Source of the DNA: Bacteroidales bacterium
Lineage (GTDB): Bacteria > Bacteroidota > Bacteroidia > Bacteroidales > JACABE01
Direction of reading: 5' to 3'
Length of the DNA stretch: 64,000 nt
Assembly (NCBI GenBank): GCA_023251515.1
Contig: JAHEYQ010000003.1
Span: 1-64,000, forward strand
The position numbers and the translations under genes were made by a program. The notes below the pieces were generated by a model. That model was not told the DNA's origin, did not search any database, and saw only the letters and a program-made list of their open reading frames with translations. Positions 18,617 through 27,267 of the stretch are shown piece after piece. The first letter of the stretch is position 1. The number at the start of each line of letters is the position of its first letter.

Positions 18617-18846
18617 ACCCGTCCACAAGTGGAGAAAGTTTCCCGTAACCCTTCAGCAAGGTTTCCACAAGTGGAGAAAGCTTCCCGTAACCCTTCAGCA
18701 AGGTTTCCACAAGTTGAGAAAGCTTCCTGCAGCCCTACGGCAGGGTTTCTCAATGTGGAGAAAGCTTCCCGTAAGCCTTCAGCAAGGTTTCTCAACCTGA
18801 GAAAGCTTCCCGTAGCCCTACGGCAGGTTTTCTCAATGTAGAGAAA
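18617..18846. repeat. 42-bp-period tandem array made of paired hairpins (array 2)
   Basis: GAGAAA marks recur at 18632, 18674, 18716, 18758, 18799 and 18841: four steps of 42 bp and one of 41 bp. Each unit holds two inverted repeats. One is TTTCCACAAGTGGAGAAA or TTTCTCAACCTGAGAAA, the latter with a perfect 7-bp stem. The other is of the AACCCTTCAGCAAGGTTT or CCCTACGGCAGGG type. A 14-residue repeat peptide is readable on the plus strand until the 41-bp step breaks the frame, so I treat it as non-coding. The last unit runs directly into the ATG at 18847. The array fills the divergent gap between the thioredoxin-fold gene and the following gene. Confidence 0.85.
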
Positions 18847-19170
18847 ATGTTTACAGCTACTTTGTTAGGTATTAAAGATTTGTTCGATCAATTAAAAGCA
18901 GATAATCTTGAAATAAAACTATTGTTCGATCAACGCAATCTGGAAGTAGGCAGCCGAACCGAGCCCAGCAGCGAACTGCGTGCACCAGCAGTGGATGCTT
19001 ACCGCGAATTTTGTATATCAATAGAGCAGTCTGCCACTTATGCACCCAATCAGGATATTAGCAATTTATTTATCCAGATGGAAGAGTTGCGCAAAAAATA
19101 CCACGCACTTATCCCAAAGGAAGAAATAATCACCGACGACCAAGCTGATGAGGTAGATCCGGAAATGTAA
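18847..19170 (+). CDS. Small helical protein, probable C-terminal part of a DUF6261 protein
   Basis: This 107-residue soluble protein is helical and charged (FDQLKADNLEIKLLFDQRNL, then RTEPSSELRAPAVDAYREF). The pattern of a charged helix, R-T, then a VDA-Y-x-x-F helix resembles the C-terminal half of DUF6261 proteins, which I recall as roughly 230-260 residues. If so, this copy lacks its N-terminal half. The ATG abuts the last unit of array 2, and no ribosome site is separable from the repeat. It could be a truncated remnant or a real short gene. A strong terminator follows. Confidence 0.5.
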   Translation: MFTATLLGIKDLFDQLKADNLEIKLLFDQRNLEVGSRTEPSSELRAPAVDAYREFCISIEQSATYAPNQDISNLFIQMEELRKKYHALIPKEEIITDDQADEVDPEM

Positions 19171-19187
19171 ACCGTAAACAAAAACTC

Positions 19188-19222
19188 AACCCCTTGGGTA
19201 AGGCAGCACCCAACGGGTTTTT
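19188..19222 (+). terminator. Terminator after the DUF6261-like gene
   Basis: AACCC and TTGGGT, separated by one C, pair with ACCCAA and GGGTT around an 8-nt loop, followed by a T run. Confidence 0.8.
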
Positions 19223-19293
19223 AAACGAAAAATAAGTATATTTGCAACGAAAAATAAATAAATAGCTCACCACAAAGGTGAAGCAGGAAATAA

Positions 19294-19984
19294 GTTGGCA
19301 ACCATTTAACAAAACGATACTACAATGAATAAACTTCTTAAAATTTTAAAATGGACAGGGATTAGCGTATTTGGAATTATTGGATTGATAATATTGACTT
19401 ATTTTATTTATAATAAGTTCTTCTATGAGAAAGAAATGAATCAAATCAGAGATCAATTAAATGCGATTGAGAATGTAGAGGTAATTAATATTTGGGGACA
19501 TAAAGATATTACACTTGAAGAAATAACTGCGCGATTGAAAATTGAGAATAAAGGAGAAATTGTTCTATATGGATTAAGCAAAGATGCATTTAATTATCCT
19601 AAAAACGTATCGGTTTCAGAGATTGGTGGATATTCATTTACTTGGTTTTCTTGCAATGGAGGTATTGGTTCTAACATTAACATTGGACAAGAAAGTGAAA
19701 TTGGTAGGCGAATAGGAATTCAGTTTAATTCTGTCAGTGATGTAGTTGAAAATTATGACAAGATTCTAAATGTGATTGATAGTTTAAAACAATCGCCTGA
19801 TTTGAATCATTTCACAAGTGCAAATTCGGAATCTTACCTTTTGGTAGAGCATAAAAATTCAAAAGACAAAGACCCTATTTTTAATTTGTTGGGAATTGAA
19901 AATAAATTCGAATTTGCGAAGACTTTGAAATGGTCACGAGAAGATTGTTATTATAATAATTAGATAATTAAAACGGTTGCCAAC
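19294..19984. other. One-gene unit bounded by 10-bp inverted repeats
   Basis: GTTGGCAACC at 19294-19303 and its exact complement GGTTGCCAAC at 19975-19984 enclose a single gene, 22 bp upstream of its ATG and 12 bp after its stop. This could mark an acquired gene-cassette unit. No integrase, transposase or target-site duplication is seen, and the ends do not fit the integron attC core consensus RYYYAAC, so its mobility is conjecture. Confidence 0.4.
19325..19963 (+). CDS. Membrane-anchored protein of unknown function
   Basis: This 212-residue protein has one N-terminal transmembrane helix (WTGISVFGIIGLIILTYFIY) and a hydrophilic remainder that is probably outside the inner membrane. I do not recognise the family. 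The body is mixed alpha/beta with a segment containing CNGGIGSNINIG and a C-terminal cysteine. It lies alone between two terminators inside the inverted-repeat-bounded unit described separately, and it resembles the isolated short hypothetical genes often found in such patches. It may have been acquired horizontally. Confidence 0.65.
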   Translation: MNKLLKILKWTGISVFGIIGLIILTYFIYNKFFYEKEMNQIRDQLNAIENVEVINIWGHKDITLEEITARLKIENKGEIVLYGLSKDAFNYPKNVSVSEIGGYSFTWFSCNGGIGSNINIGQESEIGRRIGIQFNSVSDVVENYDKILNVIDSLKQSPDLNHFTSANSESYLLVEHKNSKDKDPIFNLLGIENKFEFAKTLKWSREDCYYNN

Positions 19985-20119
19985 AATGTATATACAAAAT
20001 AGGCGTAATAGTAGTAATTTTAAAATTATACCCCGCTCAAACTTCGGCGTATTTAGAAAAGAAAGTGGGACTTAATCCCCGCCAAAAAGTAAGCCTCGGG
20101 CGTTAACCCATAAAAAAAT

Positions 20120-20151
20120 CCCGTCCGAAACAATATCGGACGGGCTTTTTT
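20120..20151 (+). terminator. Terminator downstream of the one-gene unit
   Basis: A perfect 9-bp stem CCCGTCCGA (20120-20128) with TCGGACGGG (20136-20144), a 7-nt loop and six T. It is 156 bp after the preceding stop codon. Confidence 0.8.
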
Positions 20152-20169
20152 ATTATGTATAAAACCAAG

Positions 20170-20238
20170 TTTATTTATTTACCACCATTTTCTTTACAAG
20201 GCGTTTGCCTTCAAATTTATTAGAGAATAGAAAAATCT
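20170..20238 (-). pseudogene. Relic of a T9SS C-terminal sorting tail
   Basis: Read leftwards this frame ends KFEGKRLVKKMVVNK and stop, which resembles the terminal strand of a T9SS type A sorting domain. An in-frame stop sits immediately upstream (20239-20241) and there is no start codon or room for the rest of a protein, so at most it is the 3' remnant of a deleted cargo gene. A chance match over so few residues cannot be excluded. Confidence 0.3.
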
Positions 20239-20260
20239 TTTATTTTTCCCTTCTCCCAAC

Positions 20261-22363
20261 TCAAAACTTAATCATCATCTGCACTTTAATTTCCGATTTC
20301 GAATTGCCCTGTATTTCGTCCAGTCCCGAGCCTATAATGTTTTTGTTGTTGTAATAGGTTGTGGCATAGCGTAGCCATAAATCAATATTTCTGTTTACAT
20401 CATATTTCAGCATCAGATAAAAACGGCTGCCCTTGTAGTAATATGCCGGTATCGAAAAAGCATACAAAACATCGCTCTCGTAAGCGTATAATCGTTCTTC
20501 GTAAGTGTCGGTATCAAACAGGGCATATCGGGCCGAAATTCTGAGTGGCTTGTTTGTAAACTGATAACTCACATCCTGATAAATCAGAAAACCCTTATGA
20601 TTATAAGTATTGCCAATCTGATAACGGATAAGCTCTACCCTGTTTTTAATTGTAATATTCTGATTAACCGCATACGAAACATTGAAACGTAAATTCTGAC
20701 GTTCGGTATTGTCAAGATAATTGATTAATGAATTATCTGAACTGTTCTGCATTTTGTTTTTCTGGCGATATTGAATGTAAAAATCAAGCCTTCGCGAGGG
20801 TTCAAAACTTAATTTTGCAAGATATTCATTGCCTTTCGACGGAGCATCTGTGCGGTATCTGAGCCATGGAAACGAAAAGAAATCGCAATATGCAGAAATA
20901 GTCCATCTGGCCGTAAGCCCGAAATCAATACCCATAAACAATCCCGATTCGTTTGCATTCTGACTGTTTTCGCCAAAAGCTACACTTTTCAGGTTTTGAT
21001 AATCTTTTTGGTAATTACGGTAAATCATGCTGAATGACAAACGGTTTTCCAGATTGGTTTGCAAACCATTAATAAAAGCCATACCTCCGTTTTGGCTTGC
21101 TGCCATTTCGCCAAAAAAGTTGAAAGGATAAATTAAATACTGATAATTAAAACCATAATTTGTATTTTCTTTTCCCTGAAATTCAAACTGATTATAAGGT
21201 TTAATATCTTTTGTAAGTTCTGTATTAAGCAACAAACGATAAGCCGTAAAGCCAATTTTCAGATTATTCTTTCGATATGAAAGATTTGAACCAAAAACAG
21301 TTTCTTTTATTGCATTTTTATCAGCCAATTCGTTTGGAGTTCGGTGATATCCTGTTTCCTGCAGTGATGTAATATAAAGGTTTTCCTGAGTTAAGGTGTC
21401 AGTTCCTCCTACATTTGCATCCGAACTTTTGTAAGAATAAAAAACGGATAATTCCATGTTTTTTAAACCAATCGTAGTACCCACACCTCTCAGAAAACCG
21501 CTTTCGTTAGCTGATGAATAAGGTTTTATACCCTGAGCATATTTTTTTACATCAATTGCATTGCCCGATTTCCCGAAACCCAAACCAGTCCATAAAGTTA
21601 AACCCTGCCCGAATTGCGCCTGATAATCGCCAATGACCAATGATTTTACAATTCCAATATTTTTCAGAGAGAAATAAGCAGAATAAAAGTCGAACCCATT
21701 CTTTTGACTACCTGTAAATAACTCTTCGCCTGCATCTTTATCGGCTACAAAGCCAAATTTTAAAACATCTCTGTAATTGAAACTATATTTGGTATAAATT
21801 TTTGCCGCATTTCCCAAATACCTTTGATTTGGATTTGCCGATAGAGCAGAATCTGTAATTTCCGAATAGCCTTTTTGCGCTTCGGGTATAATCTGATATC
21901 TGGCTATCAGACTGCTTCTGCCGTATTTAAAAATATCTTTTATTTTAAAACTAAGTTGTTTTTCAGTTTTTTCAACCACAACGTAAGGCAAAATTTTAAA
22001 TATCAGCGGATAATCAAACCCATTTACAAACTGAAGCTCGTAAATGCTTTGCATTTGTCCGTTGTTTGTGAGGTAATTAATCAGGTTGTTTATCTGAATA
22101 TCATTCAGAAGCAATAATTTTTTTAATTCTTCGGCATTGGTTTTGTTCAGGTTTATAGGGTTTTCTTTGTAAAAATTAAGTACTTCAACCAATTCGGTAT
22201 AATCAAGTTCGGCATCCGTATTTTCTGCAATGTTTTCAACCTTTTGTTCAATATCTTCGTTGTTTACAGGCTTTTCGGGAATAATTTGTGCATTAGAATT
22301 CAAGCCAATAAATAAGCTTAAAAAGATTGATAACGATAAATATTTCAGAAATGATTTATTCAT
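20261..22363 (-). CDS. Outer-membrane protein with N-terminal helix-hairpin-helix segment
   Basis: This 700-residue protein has a signal peptide (SIFLSLFIGLNSNAQ). Residues of about 50-125 contain helix-hairpin-helix-like repeats of the ComEA kind (NPINLNKTNAEELKKLLLL, then YELQFVNGFDYPLIFKILPY). The rest, to a terminal aromatic-rich strand ending KSEIKVQMMIKF, is a long series of amphipathic strands typical of a large beta barrel. Bacteroidota genomes often carry proteins of this layout annotated only as helix-hairpin-helix proteins. The role is unknown. It starts 3 bp after the stop of the PorV-like gene, forming a two-gene outer-membrane operon. Confidence 0.8.
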   Translation of the reverse strand: MNKSFLKYLSLSIFLSLFIGLNSNAQIIPEKPVNNEDIEQKVENIAENTDAELDYTELVEVLNFYKENPINLNKTNAEELKKLLLLNDIQINNLINYLTNNGQMQSIYELQFVNGFDYPLIFKILPYVVVEKTEKQLSFKIKDIFKYGRSSLIARYQIIPEAQKGYSEITDSALSANPNQRYLGNAAKIYTKYSFNYRDVLKFGFVADKDAGEELFTGSQKNGFDFYSAYFSLKNIGIVKSLVIGDYQAQFGQGLTLWTGLGFGKSGNAIDVKKYAQGIKPYSSANESGFLRGVGTTIGLKNMELSVFYSYKSSDANVGGTDTLTQENLYITSLQETGYHRTPNELADKNAIKETVFGSNLSYRKNNLKIGFTAYRLLLNTELTKDIKPYNQFEFQGKENTNYGFNYQYLIYPFNFFGEMAASQNGGMAFINGLQTNLENRLSFSMIYRNYQKDYQNLKSVAFGENSQNANESGLFMGIDFGLTARWTISAYCDFFSFPWLRYRTDAPSKGNEYLAKLSFEPSRRLDFYIQYRQKNKMQNSSDNSLINYLDNTERQNLRFNVSYAVNQNITIKNRVELIRYQIGNTYNHKGFLIYQDVSYQFTNKPLRISARYALFDTDTYEERLYAYESDVLYAFSIPAYYYKGSRFYLMLKYDVNRNIDLWLRYATTYYNNKNIIGSGLDEIQGNSKSEIKVQMMIKF

Positions 22364-22366
22364 AAT

Positions 22367-23188
22367 TTATTTCAGGGTATAAATTAATGAAAACTGAGGA
22401 GAATAACCCAGAATATGGTGAACCGAAGAAGAAAAGTCTATATTAAATTGCTTGTATTCAACGCCAAAACCAAACGAAAAAATATTCGGATTATTTGAAA
22501 TTCCCATGCGGGCATGAGCAAAAGGAAGTATTTTATATTCAATACCAAGTTTTAAGATAGCATCATAATTGATGTTTTTTTCTGTTTCGCAGGCAATCAG
22601 AAGTTTTTCAGAGAAAATATAATTGATGCCCAATCTGGCAACAGAAGGTATTTTTTCATTATTATAATCGTTGAATTTTGCATTAACCGGATTAAAAAAA
22701 TGTGCTCCAATATTTACATTGTCAGTAAGTTTTGCTATAATACCAACTTCAAAAGTAAAGGCAGATTTGCTGCCATAATTTTCGGCAATATTAGTTCCTA
22801 GATAATCAAATTGCAAACCAGCCGAAAATCTTTTACCAAAAGATTTGGCATAAGCCAATCCTATTTTTTGTTCGTTATATAAATTGTATCCGTAGTGAGA
22901 ATAATTTATTCCGAAAACACCTGACTTAGTCGGTAAAACAAAGCCCAAGGCTTTATAACCCAATTCTTTTGTAAGGAAACGGTTTTCATAATACATCCCG
23001 ATTTTCATTTTTTTGATTTCAGCAATACCCGCCTGATTATTGTTAAGCGACCAAAAATCGGAAAAGCAAACCGAAGTACCACCCATTGCAGCAGCTTTTC
23101 CGCCGGTAGTGGTATTTTCATTAGCTGCCTTTAAGAATGATATATTTAATAAACAAACGATTAAAAAAAGTTGAGCAATAGTTTTCAT
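22367..23188 (-). CDS. PorV/PorQ-like outer-membrane beta-barrel protein
   Basis: This 273-residue protein has a signal peptide (MKTIAQLFLIVCLLNISFLK, then AA) followed by GGKAAAMGGTSVCFSDFWSL and NNQAGIA, the N-terminal pattern of FadL-like PorV/PorQ proteins of Bacteroidota. The remainder is amphipathic strands ending FSLIYTLK, as expected for a barrel. PorV and PorQ serve type IX secretion; this member may do so or may be a general outer-membrane protein. It is the first gene of a two-gene operon with the helix-hairpin-helix barrel protein. Confidence 0.7.
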   Translation of the reverse strand: MKTIAQLFLIVCLLNISFLKAANENTTTGGKAAAMGGTSVCFSDFWSLNNNQAGIAEIKKMKIGMYYENRFLTKELGYKALGFVLPTKSGVFGINYSHYGYNLYNEQKIGLAYAKSFGKRFSAGLQFDYLGTNIAENYGSKSAFTFEVGIIAKLTDNVNIGAHFFNPVNAKFNDYNNEKIPSVARLGINYIFSEKLLIACETEKNINYDAILKLGIEYKILPFAHARMGISNNPNIFSFGFGVEYKQFNIDFSSSVHHILGYSPQFSLIYTLK

Positions 23189-23226
23189 TTTAAAAAGAAT
23201 AAAATATCAGTTTAGTTTGCAATCGG

Positions 23227-23266
23227 AAAAAATACAGCCTGCAACAAACTTAAATTGCAGGCTGTA
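23227..23266 (-). terminator. Terminator of purE
   Basis: A perfect 12-bp stem (TACAGCCTGCAA at 23233-23244 with 23255-23266), then six T on the minus strand. It lies directly after the purE stop codon. Confidence 0.88.
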
Positions 23267-23272
23267 ATTTAA

Positions 23273-23776
23273 TTATACTTTAAATTCGTATTTAATCTGA
23301 GCCAATTCTTCATTGGCTTTGGTTATTTTATTTTTTAAATCAGCTTTAAATTTCAGCATTTTTTTGTATAACTCTTCATCACCGGTAGCCAGAATTTCCA
23401 AGGCAAGAATTGCAGCATTCTGAGCACCGTTTAAAGCAACCGTTGCAACAGGAATTCCGGGAGGCATCTGAATTATTGAAAATATAGCGTCTAATCCTTC
23501 AAGCGATGATTTTATCGGAACACCAATAACGGGTAGGGGAGTTATAGCTGCAATTACACCCGGCAAGTGTGCAGCCATTCCAGCAGCGGCAATTATAACT
23601 CTGATACCTCTGTCATAAGCAGTTTCAGCAAATTCAATTACTTTTTCAGGCGTTCGGTGTGCCGATAATGCATTCATCTCGAATGGAATCTGCATTTCAT
23701 TTAAAAATTTAGCAGCAGCTTCCATAATTGGTAAATCGGAAGTGCTACCCATGATAATACTAACTTTAGCTTGCAT
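23273..23776 (-). CDS. purE: N5-carboxyaminoimidazole ribonucleotide mutase (class I PurE)
   Basis: PurE converts N5-CAIR to CAIR in de novo purine synthesis. The 167-residue protein shows the class I signature MGSTSDLPIM (9-18), SAHRTP (38-43) with the active-site histidine H40, and AAAGMAAHLPGVIAA with GVPIKSSLEGLDAI further on. The length and motifs fit the bacterial mutase that works with PurK, which is not in this window. It is monocistronic, with a good promoter and terminator. It lies back to back with hpt, so de novo synthesis and salvage of purines share this divergent control region. Confidence 0.96.
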   Translation of the reverse strand: MQAKVSIIMGSTSDLPIMEAAAKFLNEMQIPFEMNALSAHRTPEKVIEFAETAYDRGIRVIIAAAGMAAHLPGVIAAITPLPVIGVPIKSSLEGLDAIFSIIQMPPGIPVATVALNGAQNAAILALEILATGDEELYKKMLKFKADLKNKITKANEELAQIKYEFKV

Positions 23777-23837
23777 AAATATTGATTATTTGTTGTTTAA
23801 AATTAACATATTACAAAAACAAACGTTTATTAATTTT

Positions 23838-23870
23838 CAAAATTACGATGTTTTATTAGGATAATTCAAA
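23838..23870 (-). promoter_or_regulatory. Promoter of purE
   Basis: On the minus strand TTTG (23870-23867) is followed after 21 bp by TAATTTTG (23845-23838), a canonical Bacteroidota promoter 61 bp before the ATG. Confidence 0.65.
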
Positions 23871-23879
23871 AAAAACACG

Positions 23880-23887
23880 TAGGTTTG
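23880..23887 (+). promoter_or_regulatory. -7 box of the hpt operon
   Basis: TAGGTTTG matches TAnnTTTG, 33 bp before the hpt ATG. It lies within 10 bp of the divergent purE promoter. Confidence 0.5.
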
Positions 23888-23920
23888 CTAATTAAAATTT
23901 TTTGTAAAAATAGTTATTAA

Positions 23921-24454
23921 ATGAATATTATAAAAGTCAAAGATAAAGAATTTTCAATATTTATCAAATCTGATGAAATTTTAAATTCTGTAGCTAAAGT
24001 TGCAAATCAAATCAATCATGATTATAAAGACAAAAATCCTTTGTTTTTAGTAGTTTTGAACGGAGCATTTATGTTTGCCTCTGATTTGATGAAAAAAATT
24101 GATTTGGAATGTGAAATTTCTTTTGTGAAACTTTCTTCATATGAAGGCACAACTTCAACTGAAAAAGTTAAACATCTGATTGGTATCAATGAAGAAATAA
24201 AAGGACGCAATGTAATTGTGGTTGAAGATATCGTTGATACAGGCATCACCATTGTTCATATGATGGAAGAATTGAAAAAATATGAACCGGCGGATGTAAA
24301 GATTGCTACATTATTATTGAAACCTGAAAAATATGATAAAGGTTATAATATAGATTACGTAGCTATTGAAATTCCAAATGATTTTATTATAGGTTATGGT
24401 CTTGATTATGATGGCTTAGCCAGAAATTTATCTGATATATACAAAATTGTTTAA
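23921..24454 (+). CDS. hpt: Hypoxanthine phosphoribosyltransferase
   Basis: This 177-residue purine salvage enzyme makes IMP (and usually GMP) from the free base and PRPP. The PRPP-binding motif VVEDIVDTGIT spans residues 100-110, with the two acidic residues that hold magnesium. The N-terminal region VVLNGAFMFASDL and the C-terminal IGYGLDYDG complete the active site of this family. Translation starts at ATG 23921. The next gene, an adenylate kinase, follows after 17 bp on the same strand, and the hpt-adk-obgE order is common in Bacteroidota. Confidence 0.95.
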   Translation: MNIIKVKDKEFSIFIKSDEILNSVAKVANQINHDYKDKNPLFLVVLNGAFMFASDLMKKIDLECEISFVKLSSYEGTTSTEKVKHLIGINEEIKGRNVIVVEDIVDTGITIVHMMEELKKYEPADVKIATLLLKPEKYDKGYNIDYVAIEIPNDFIIGYGLDYDGLARNLSDIYKIV

Positions 24455-24471
24455 TTAAAAAATCAGAATAT

Positions 24472-25641
24472 ATGTTAAACATTGCATTATTTGGACCTCC
24501 GGGAGCCGGAAAAGGAACTCAATCAAAATATCTGATTGAAAAATATAATCTTACCTATATTGCAACAGGGGATATTTTACGTCAGGAAATTGCCGAAGGG
24601 ACATCTTTGGGTATGGAAGCCAAAGATATAATTGACAAAGGGGGCTTAGCATCAGATGAAATTATTGTTCAGATAATTGAAAACAGAATTTTAATGAACC
24701 CTGATGCTAACGGAATTTTGTTTGATGGTTTTCCACGTACTGTGGTTCAGGCATATATTCTAGAAGGTTTGTTGCTGAAAATGAATACATCGCTAATGTG
24801 TATGCTCAGTTTGGAAGTTCCTCGCGAAGAACTTATCAGACGTATGCTCGAAAGAGGTAAAACTTCTGGAAGAGCTGATGATAAAGCAGAAGTAATCGAT
24901 TTCAGATTACAGGAATATGAAAATAAAACCATTCCTGTAGCTAATTTTTACAACGAAAAAAAGAAATTTTATCCTATTAACGGAGTAGGAAAATTAGATG
25001 ATGTATGCAAACGCTTAACCAAAGTTATTGAGAAAAATCTTGAAAATGTTTGGTTAAATATTGTTCTCTTTGGCCCTCCTGGAGCAGGAAAAGGAACACA
25101 GGCAAAACGTCTTTCAGCAAAGTTTAATCTGGTTTATATTTCGACGGGTGAATTGCTCCGAAATGAAATAGCACAGGGATCAGAAATGGGTAAAATTGCT
25201 AAAGAATACATGGATAGAGGTGATATTGTTCCTGACGAAATTGCAATCAGATTAATCGAAGGGAAAATAAAAATGAATCCACATGCAAAAGGTTTTATTT
25301 TTAAAGGATATCCAAGTAATATTGTTCAAGCTTATATTCTCGATGGATTGCTCAGAAGATTAAGTACTTCCGTTACCGGAATGCTCGAAATTACATCCAA
25401 TACATTACAGTCAATGAAAAGATTGTCTGCTCGTGCAAAAACAGATAAGGCACGTTCTTATGATATGGATCCCGAAATTATTATTCACCGTTTGGAAGTC
25501 TATGAAAAAAAGGCACCAAAAGTGGCAGAATATTTCCAGAAACAAAATAAATTCTGGACAGTTAGCGGTGATGGAGATGCAGATATAGTTTTTGAAAAGC
25601 TTTGTAAATCAGTCGAAAATATCAAAAAGAAGCTAAAGTAG
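24472..25641 (+). CDS. adk: Tandem two-module adenylate kinase; second module degenerate
   Basis: Adenylate kinase interconverts ATP + AMP and 2 ADP. This 389-residue protein, twice the usual short-form length, contains two complete modules. Module 1 (about 1-189) is intact: P-loop GPPGAGKGTQ (8-17), TGDILR (32-37), FDGFPRT (84-90) and lid ERGKTSGRADD (127-137). Module 2 (about 193-389) keeps GPPGAGKGTQ (201-210) and STGELLR, but the AMP-site motif reads FKGYPSN (277-283), losing the Asp and Arg, and the lid reads SARAKTDKARSYD (319-331). Module 2 probably binds nucleotide but is catalytically weak. The next gene is a third adenylate kinase module only 4 bp downstream. Confidence 0.9.
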   Translation: MLNIALFGPPGAGKGTQSKYLIEKYNLTYIATGDILRQEIAEGTSLGMEAKDIIDKGGLASDEIIVQIIENRILMNPDANGILFDGFPRTVVQAYILEGLLLKMNTSLMCMLSLEVPREELIRRMLERGKTSGRADDKAEVIDFRLQEYENKTIPVANFYNEKKKFYPINGVGKLDDVCKRLTKVIEKNLENVWLNIVLFGPPGAGKGTQAKRLSAKFNLVYISTGELLRNEIAQGSEMGKIAKEYMDRGDIVPDEIAIRLIEGKIKMNPHAKGFIFKGYPSNIVQAYILDGLLRRLSTSVTGMLEITSNTLQSMKRLSARAKTDKARSYDMDPEIIIHRLEVYEKKAPKVAEYFQKQNKFWTVSGDGDADIVFEKLCKSVENIKKKLK

Positions 25642-25645
25642 TCTT

Positions 25646-26233
25646 ATGTTCAATATTATTGTTTTAGGTCCGCCCGGATGTGGAAAAGGAACTCAATCAA
25701 ACAATATTACAAAAAAATATGGTTTAACTCATATTTCAACTGGTGAAATATTGAGAGAAGAGATTGAATTACATACACATATCGGAAGGATTGTAAAAAC
25801 ATATATTGATAAAGGAAGTTTGGTTCCTGATGATATTATGATGCAGAAAGTTTTTGTTTCAGCTGTAAATTTAGAAAATTCTAATGGATTGCTTTTTGAT
25901 GGATTTCCAAGAACAATATTACAAGCTGAATATCTGGATGATATATTAAGAATCTATGATAAAAAAATTTCTCTCGTATTTCATTTAAATGTTGAAGAAA
26001 ATGAATTGTATAATCGCATTTTGCATCGTTCAATTGATTCAAAAAGAAGTGACGATCAGTTGGAAATTGCAAAAAACAGATTAAAAGTTTATTATAAAAA
26101 TACTTTTCCTTTAATTGATTATTATTTAAAGCAAAAAAAGCTAAAAACGATATCCGGAATGGCTGAAATTTCAGAAGTTTTCGGGAAAATTTCATCAGTA
26201 ATTGATGATAAAATAAATAAAACAGAAAAATAA
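25646..26233 (+). CDS. Adenylate kinase-like protein (single module)
   Basis: This 195-residue protein has one adenylate kinase module. The P-loop is [10 protein letters not shown] (8-17), the AMP site has STGEILR (31-37) and an intact DGFPR (85-89), and the lid region [12 protein letters not shown] keeps the arginine and the two aspartates but replaces the usual RGKTSGR core. It is probably active, although lid changes could alter ATP affinity. Its ATG is 4 bp after the stop of the two-module gene, and its stop overlaps the obgE start by 1 bp (TAATG). Three related modules in a row imply local duplication followed by divergence. Confidence 0.85.
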   Translation: MFNIIVLGPPGCGKGTQSNNITKKYGLTHISTGEILREEIELHTHIGRIVKTYIDKGSLVPDDIMMQKVFVSAVNLENSNGLLFDGFPRTILQAEYLDDILRIYDKKISLVFHLNVEENELYNRILHRSIDSKRSDDQLEIAKNRLKVYYKNTFPLIDYYLKQKKLKTISGMAEISEVFGKISSVIDDKINKTEK

Positions 26234-27228
26234 TGGCAAGTTCAAATTTTGTAGATTACGTAAAAATATTTTGTCGCTCTGGTAAGGGTGGCGCTGGTTC
26301 TCATCATTTTCACAGGTCGAAAATCAGTCCTCGTGGCGGTCCTGACGGTGGCGATGGTGGAAGAGGCGGTCATATTATTTTGAGAGGTAATCAGCAGTTT
26401 TGGACCTTACTTCATTTGAAATATACCAAACACATTCATGCTGAAAATGGGGAAAGTGGGGGCGAAAGTTTATCAACCGGTCGCGAAGGTAAAGATATTA
26501 TAATTGACGTTCCTTTAGGTACTGTAGTAAGAGATGCAGAAACTGAAGTTGTAGAATTTGAGGTAACTGAAGATGGTCAGGAAGTTATAATAATGAAAGG
26601 AGGAAGAGGTGGTTTGGGTAACGATCATTTTAAATCATCTACTAATCAAGCTCCAAGTTATGCACAATCAGGCGAAGAAGCCAGAGAAGGTTGGAAAATA
26701 TTAGAATTAAAATTATTAGCTGATGTAGGGCTTGTTGGCTTTCCAAATGCAGGGAAATCAACACTTTTATCTGTTGTTTCTGCTGCTAAGCCAGAAATTG
26801 CTGATTATCCTTTCACTACTCTCAAACCCAATTTGGGAATTGTTAAATATTATGACGATAAGTCGTTTATAATGGCAGATATTCCCGGAATTATTGAAGG
26901 TGCATCAGAAGGTAAAGGTTTGGGATTGCGTTTTTTACGACATATCGAAAGAAATTCAATTTTATTGTTTATGGTTCCGGCTGATAGCAATGATATAAAA
27001 AAGGATTATAAAATCCTGGCAAATGAATTAAAACGTTACAATCCTGAATTGATGGATAAGGCCAGAATTCTGGCAATTACCAAATCAGATATGGCTGACG
27101 AAGAACTTATGAAAGCTATGAAAAAAGAATTACCGAGAGGGATTCCTCATGTATTTATATCATCTATTACAGGTTTTGGCATTCAAAAACTTAAAGATTT
27201 GATTTGGAAACATATAAATGCAGATTAG
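26233..27228 (+). CDS. obgE: Obg-family GTPase, ribosome-associated
   Basis: This 331-residue GTPase takes part in late 50S assembly and growth control. The Gly-rich Obg fold covers about residues 1-158 ([35 protein letters not shown]). The G domain follows with G1 GFPNAGKST (169-177), G2 around DYPFTT, G3 DIPGII and G4 TKSD. It ends soon after the G domain, so the variable C-terminal extension of other Obg proteins is absent. Start and preceding stop overlap by 1 bp, giving translational coupling with the adenylate kinase gene. A terminator follows. Confidence 0.96.
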   Translation: MASSNFVDYVKIFCRSGKGGAGSHHFHRSKISPRGGPDGGDGGRGGHIILRGNQQFWTLLHLKYTKHIHAENGESGGESLSTGREGKDIIIDVPLGTVVRDAETEVVEFEVTEDGQEVIIMKGGRGGLGNDHFKSSTNQAPSYAQSGEEAREGWKILELKLLADVGLVGFPNAGKSTLLSVVSAAKPEIADYPFTTLKPNLGIVKYYDDKSFIMADIPGIIEGASEGKGLGLRFLRHIERNSILLFMVPADSNDIKKDYKILANELKRYNPELMDKARILAITKSDMADEELMKAMKKELPRGIPHVFISSITGFGIQKLKDLIWKHINAD

Positions 27229-27238
27229 ACGAAATTTT

Positions 27239-27267
27239 AAAGCCGGGTATATTATCCGGCTTTTTTT
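27239..27267 (+). terminator. Terminator after obgE
   Basis: AAAGCCGG (27239-27246) pairs with CCGGCTTT (27256-27263) and continues into a T run, 10 bp after the stop codon. Confidence 0.85.

Noticed and set aside
18629..18841. A 70-residue repeat protein across array 2
   Set aside because: The 14-residue repeat is broken by a 41-bp step and the DNA is dominated by inverted repeats, which better explain it.
19294..19984. Integron cassette with attC sites
   Set aside because: The bounding sequence TGCCAAC does not fit the attC core RYYYAAC, and no integrase is in the window. Only the inverted repeat is reported.
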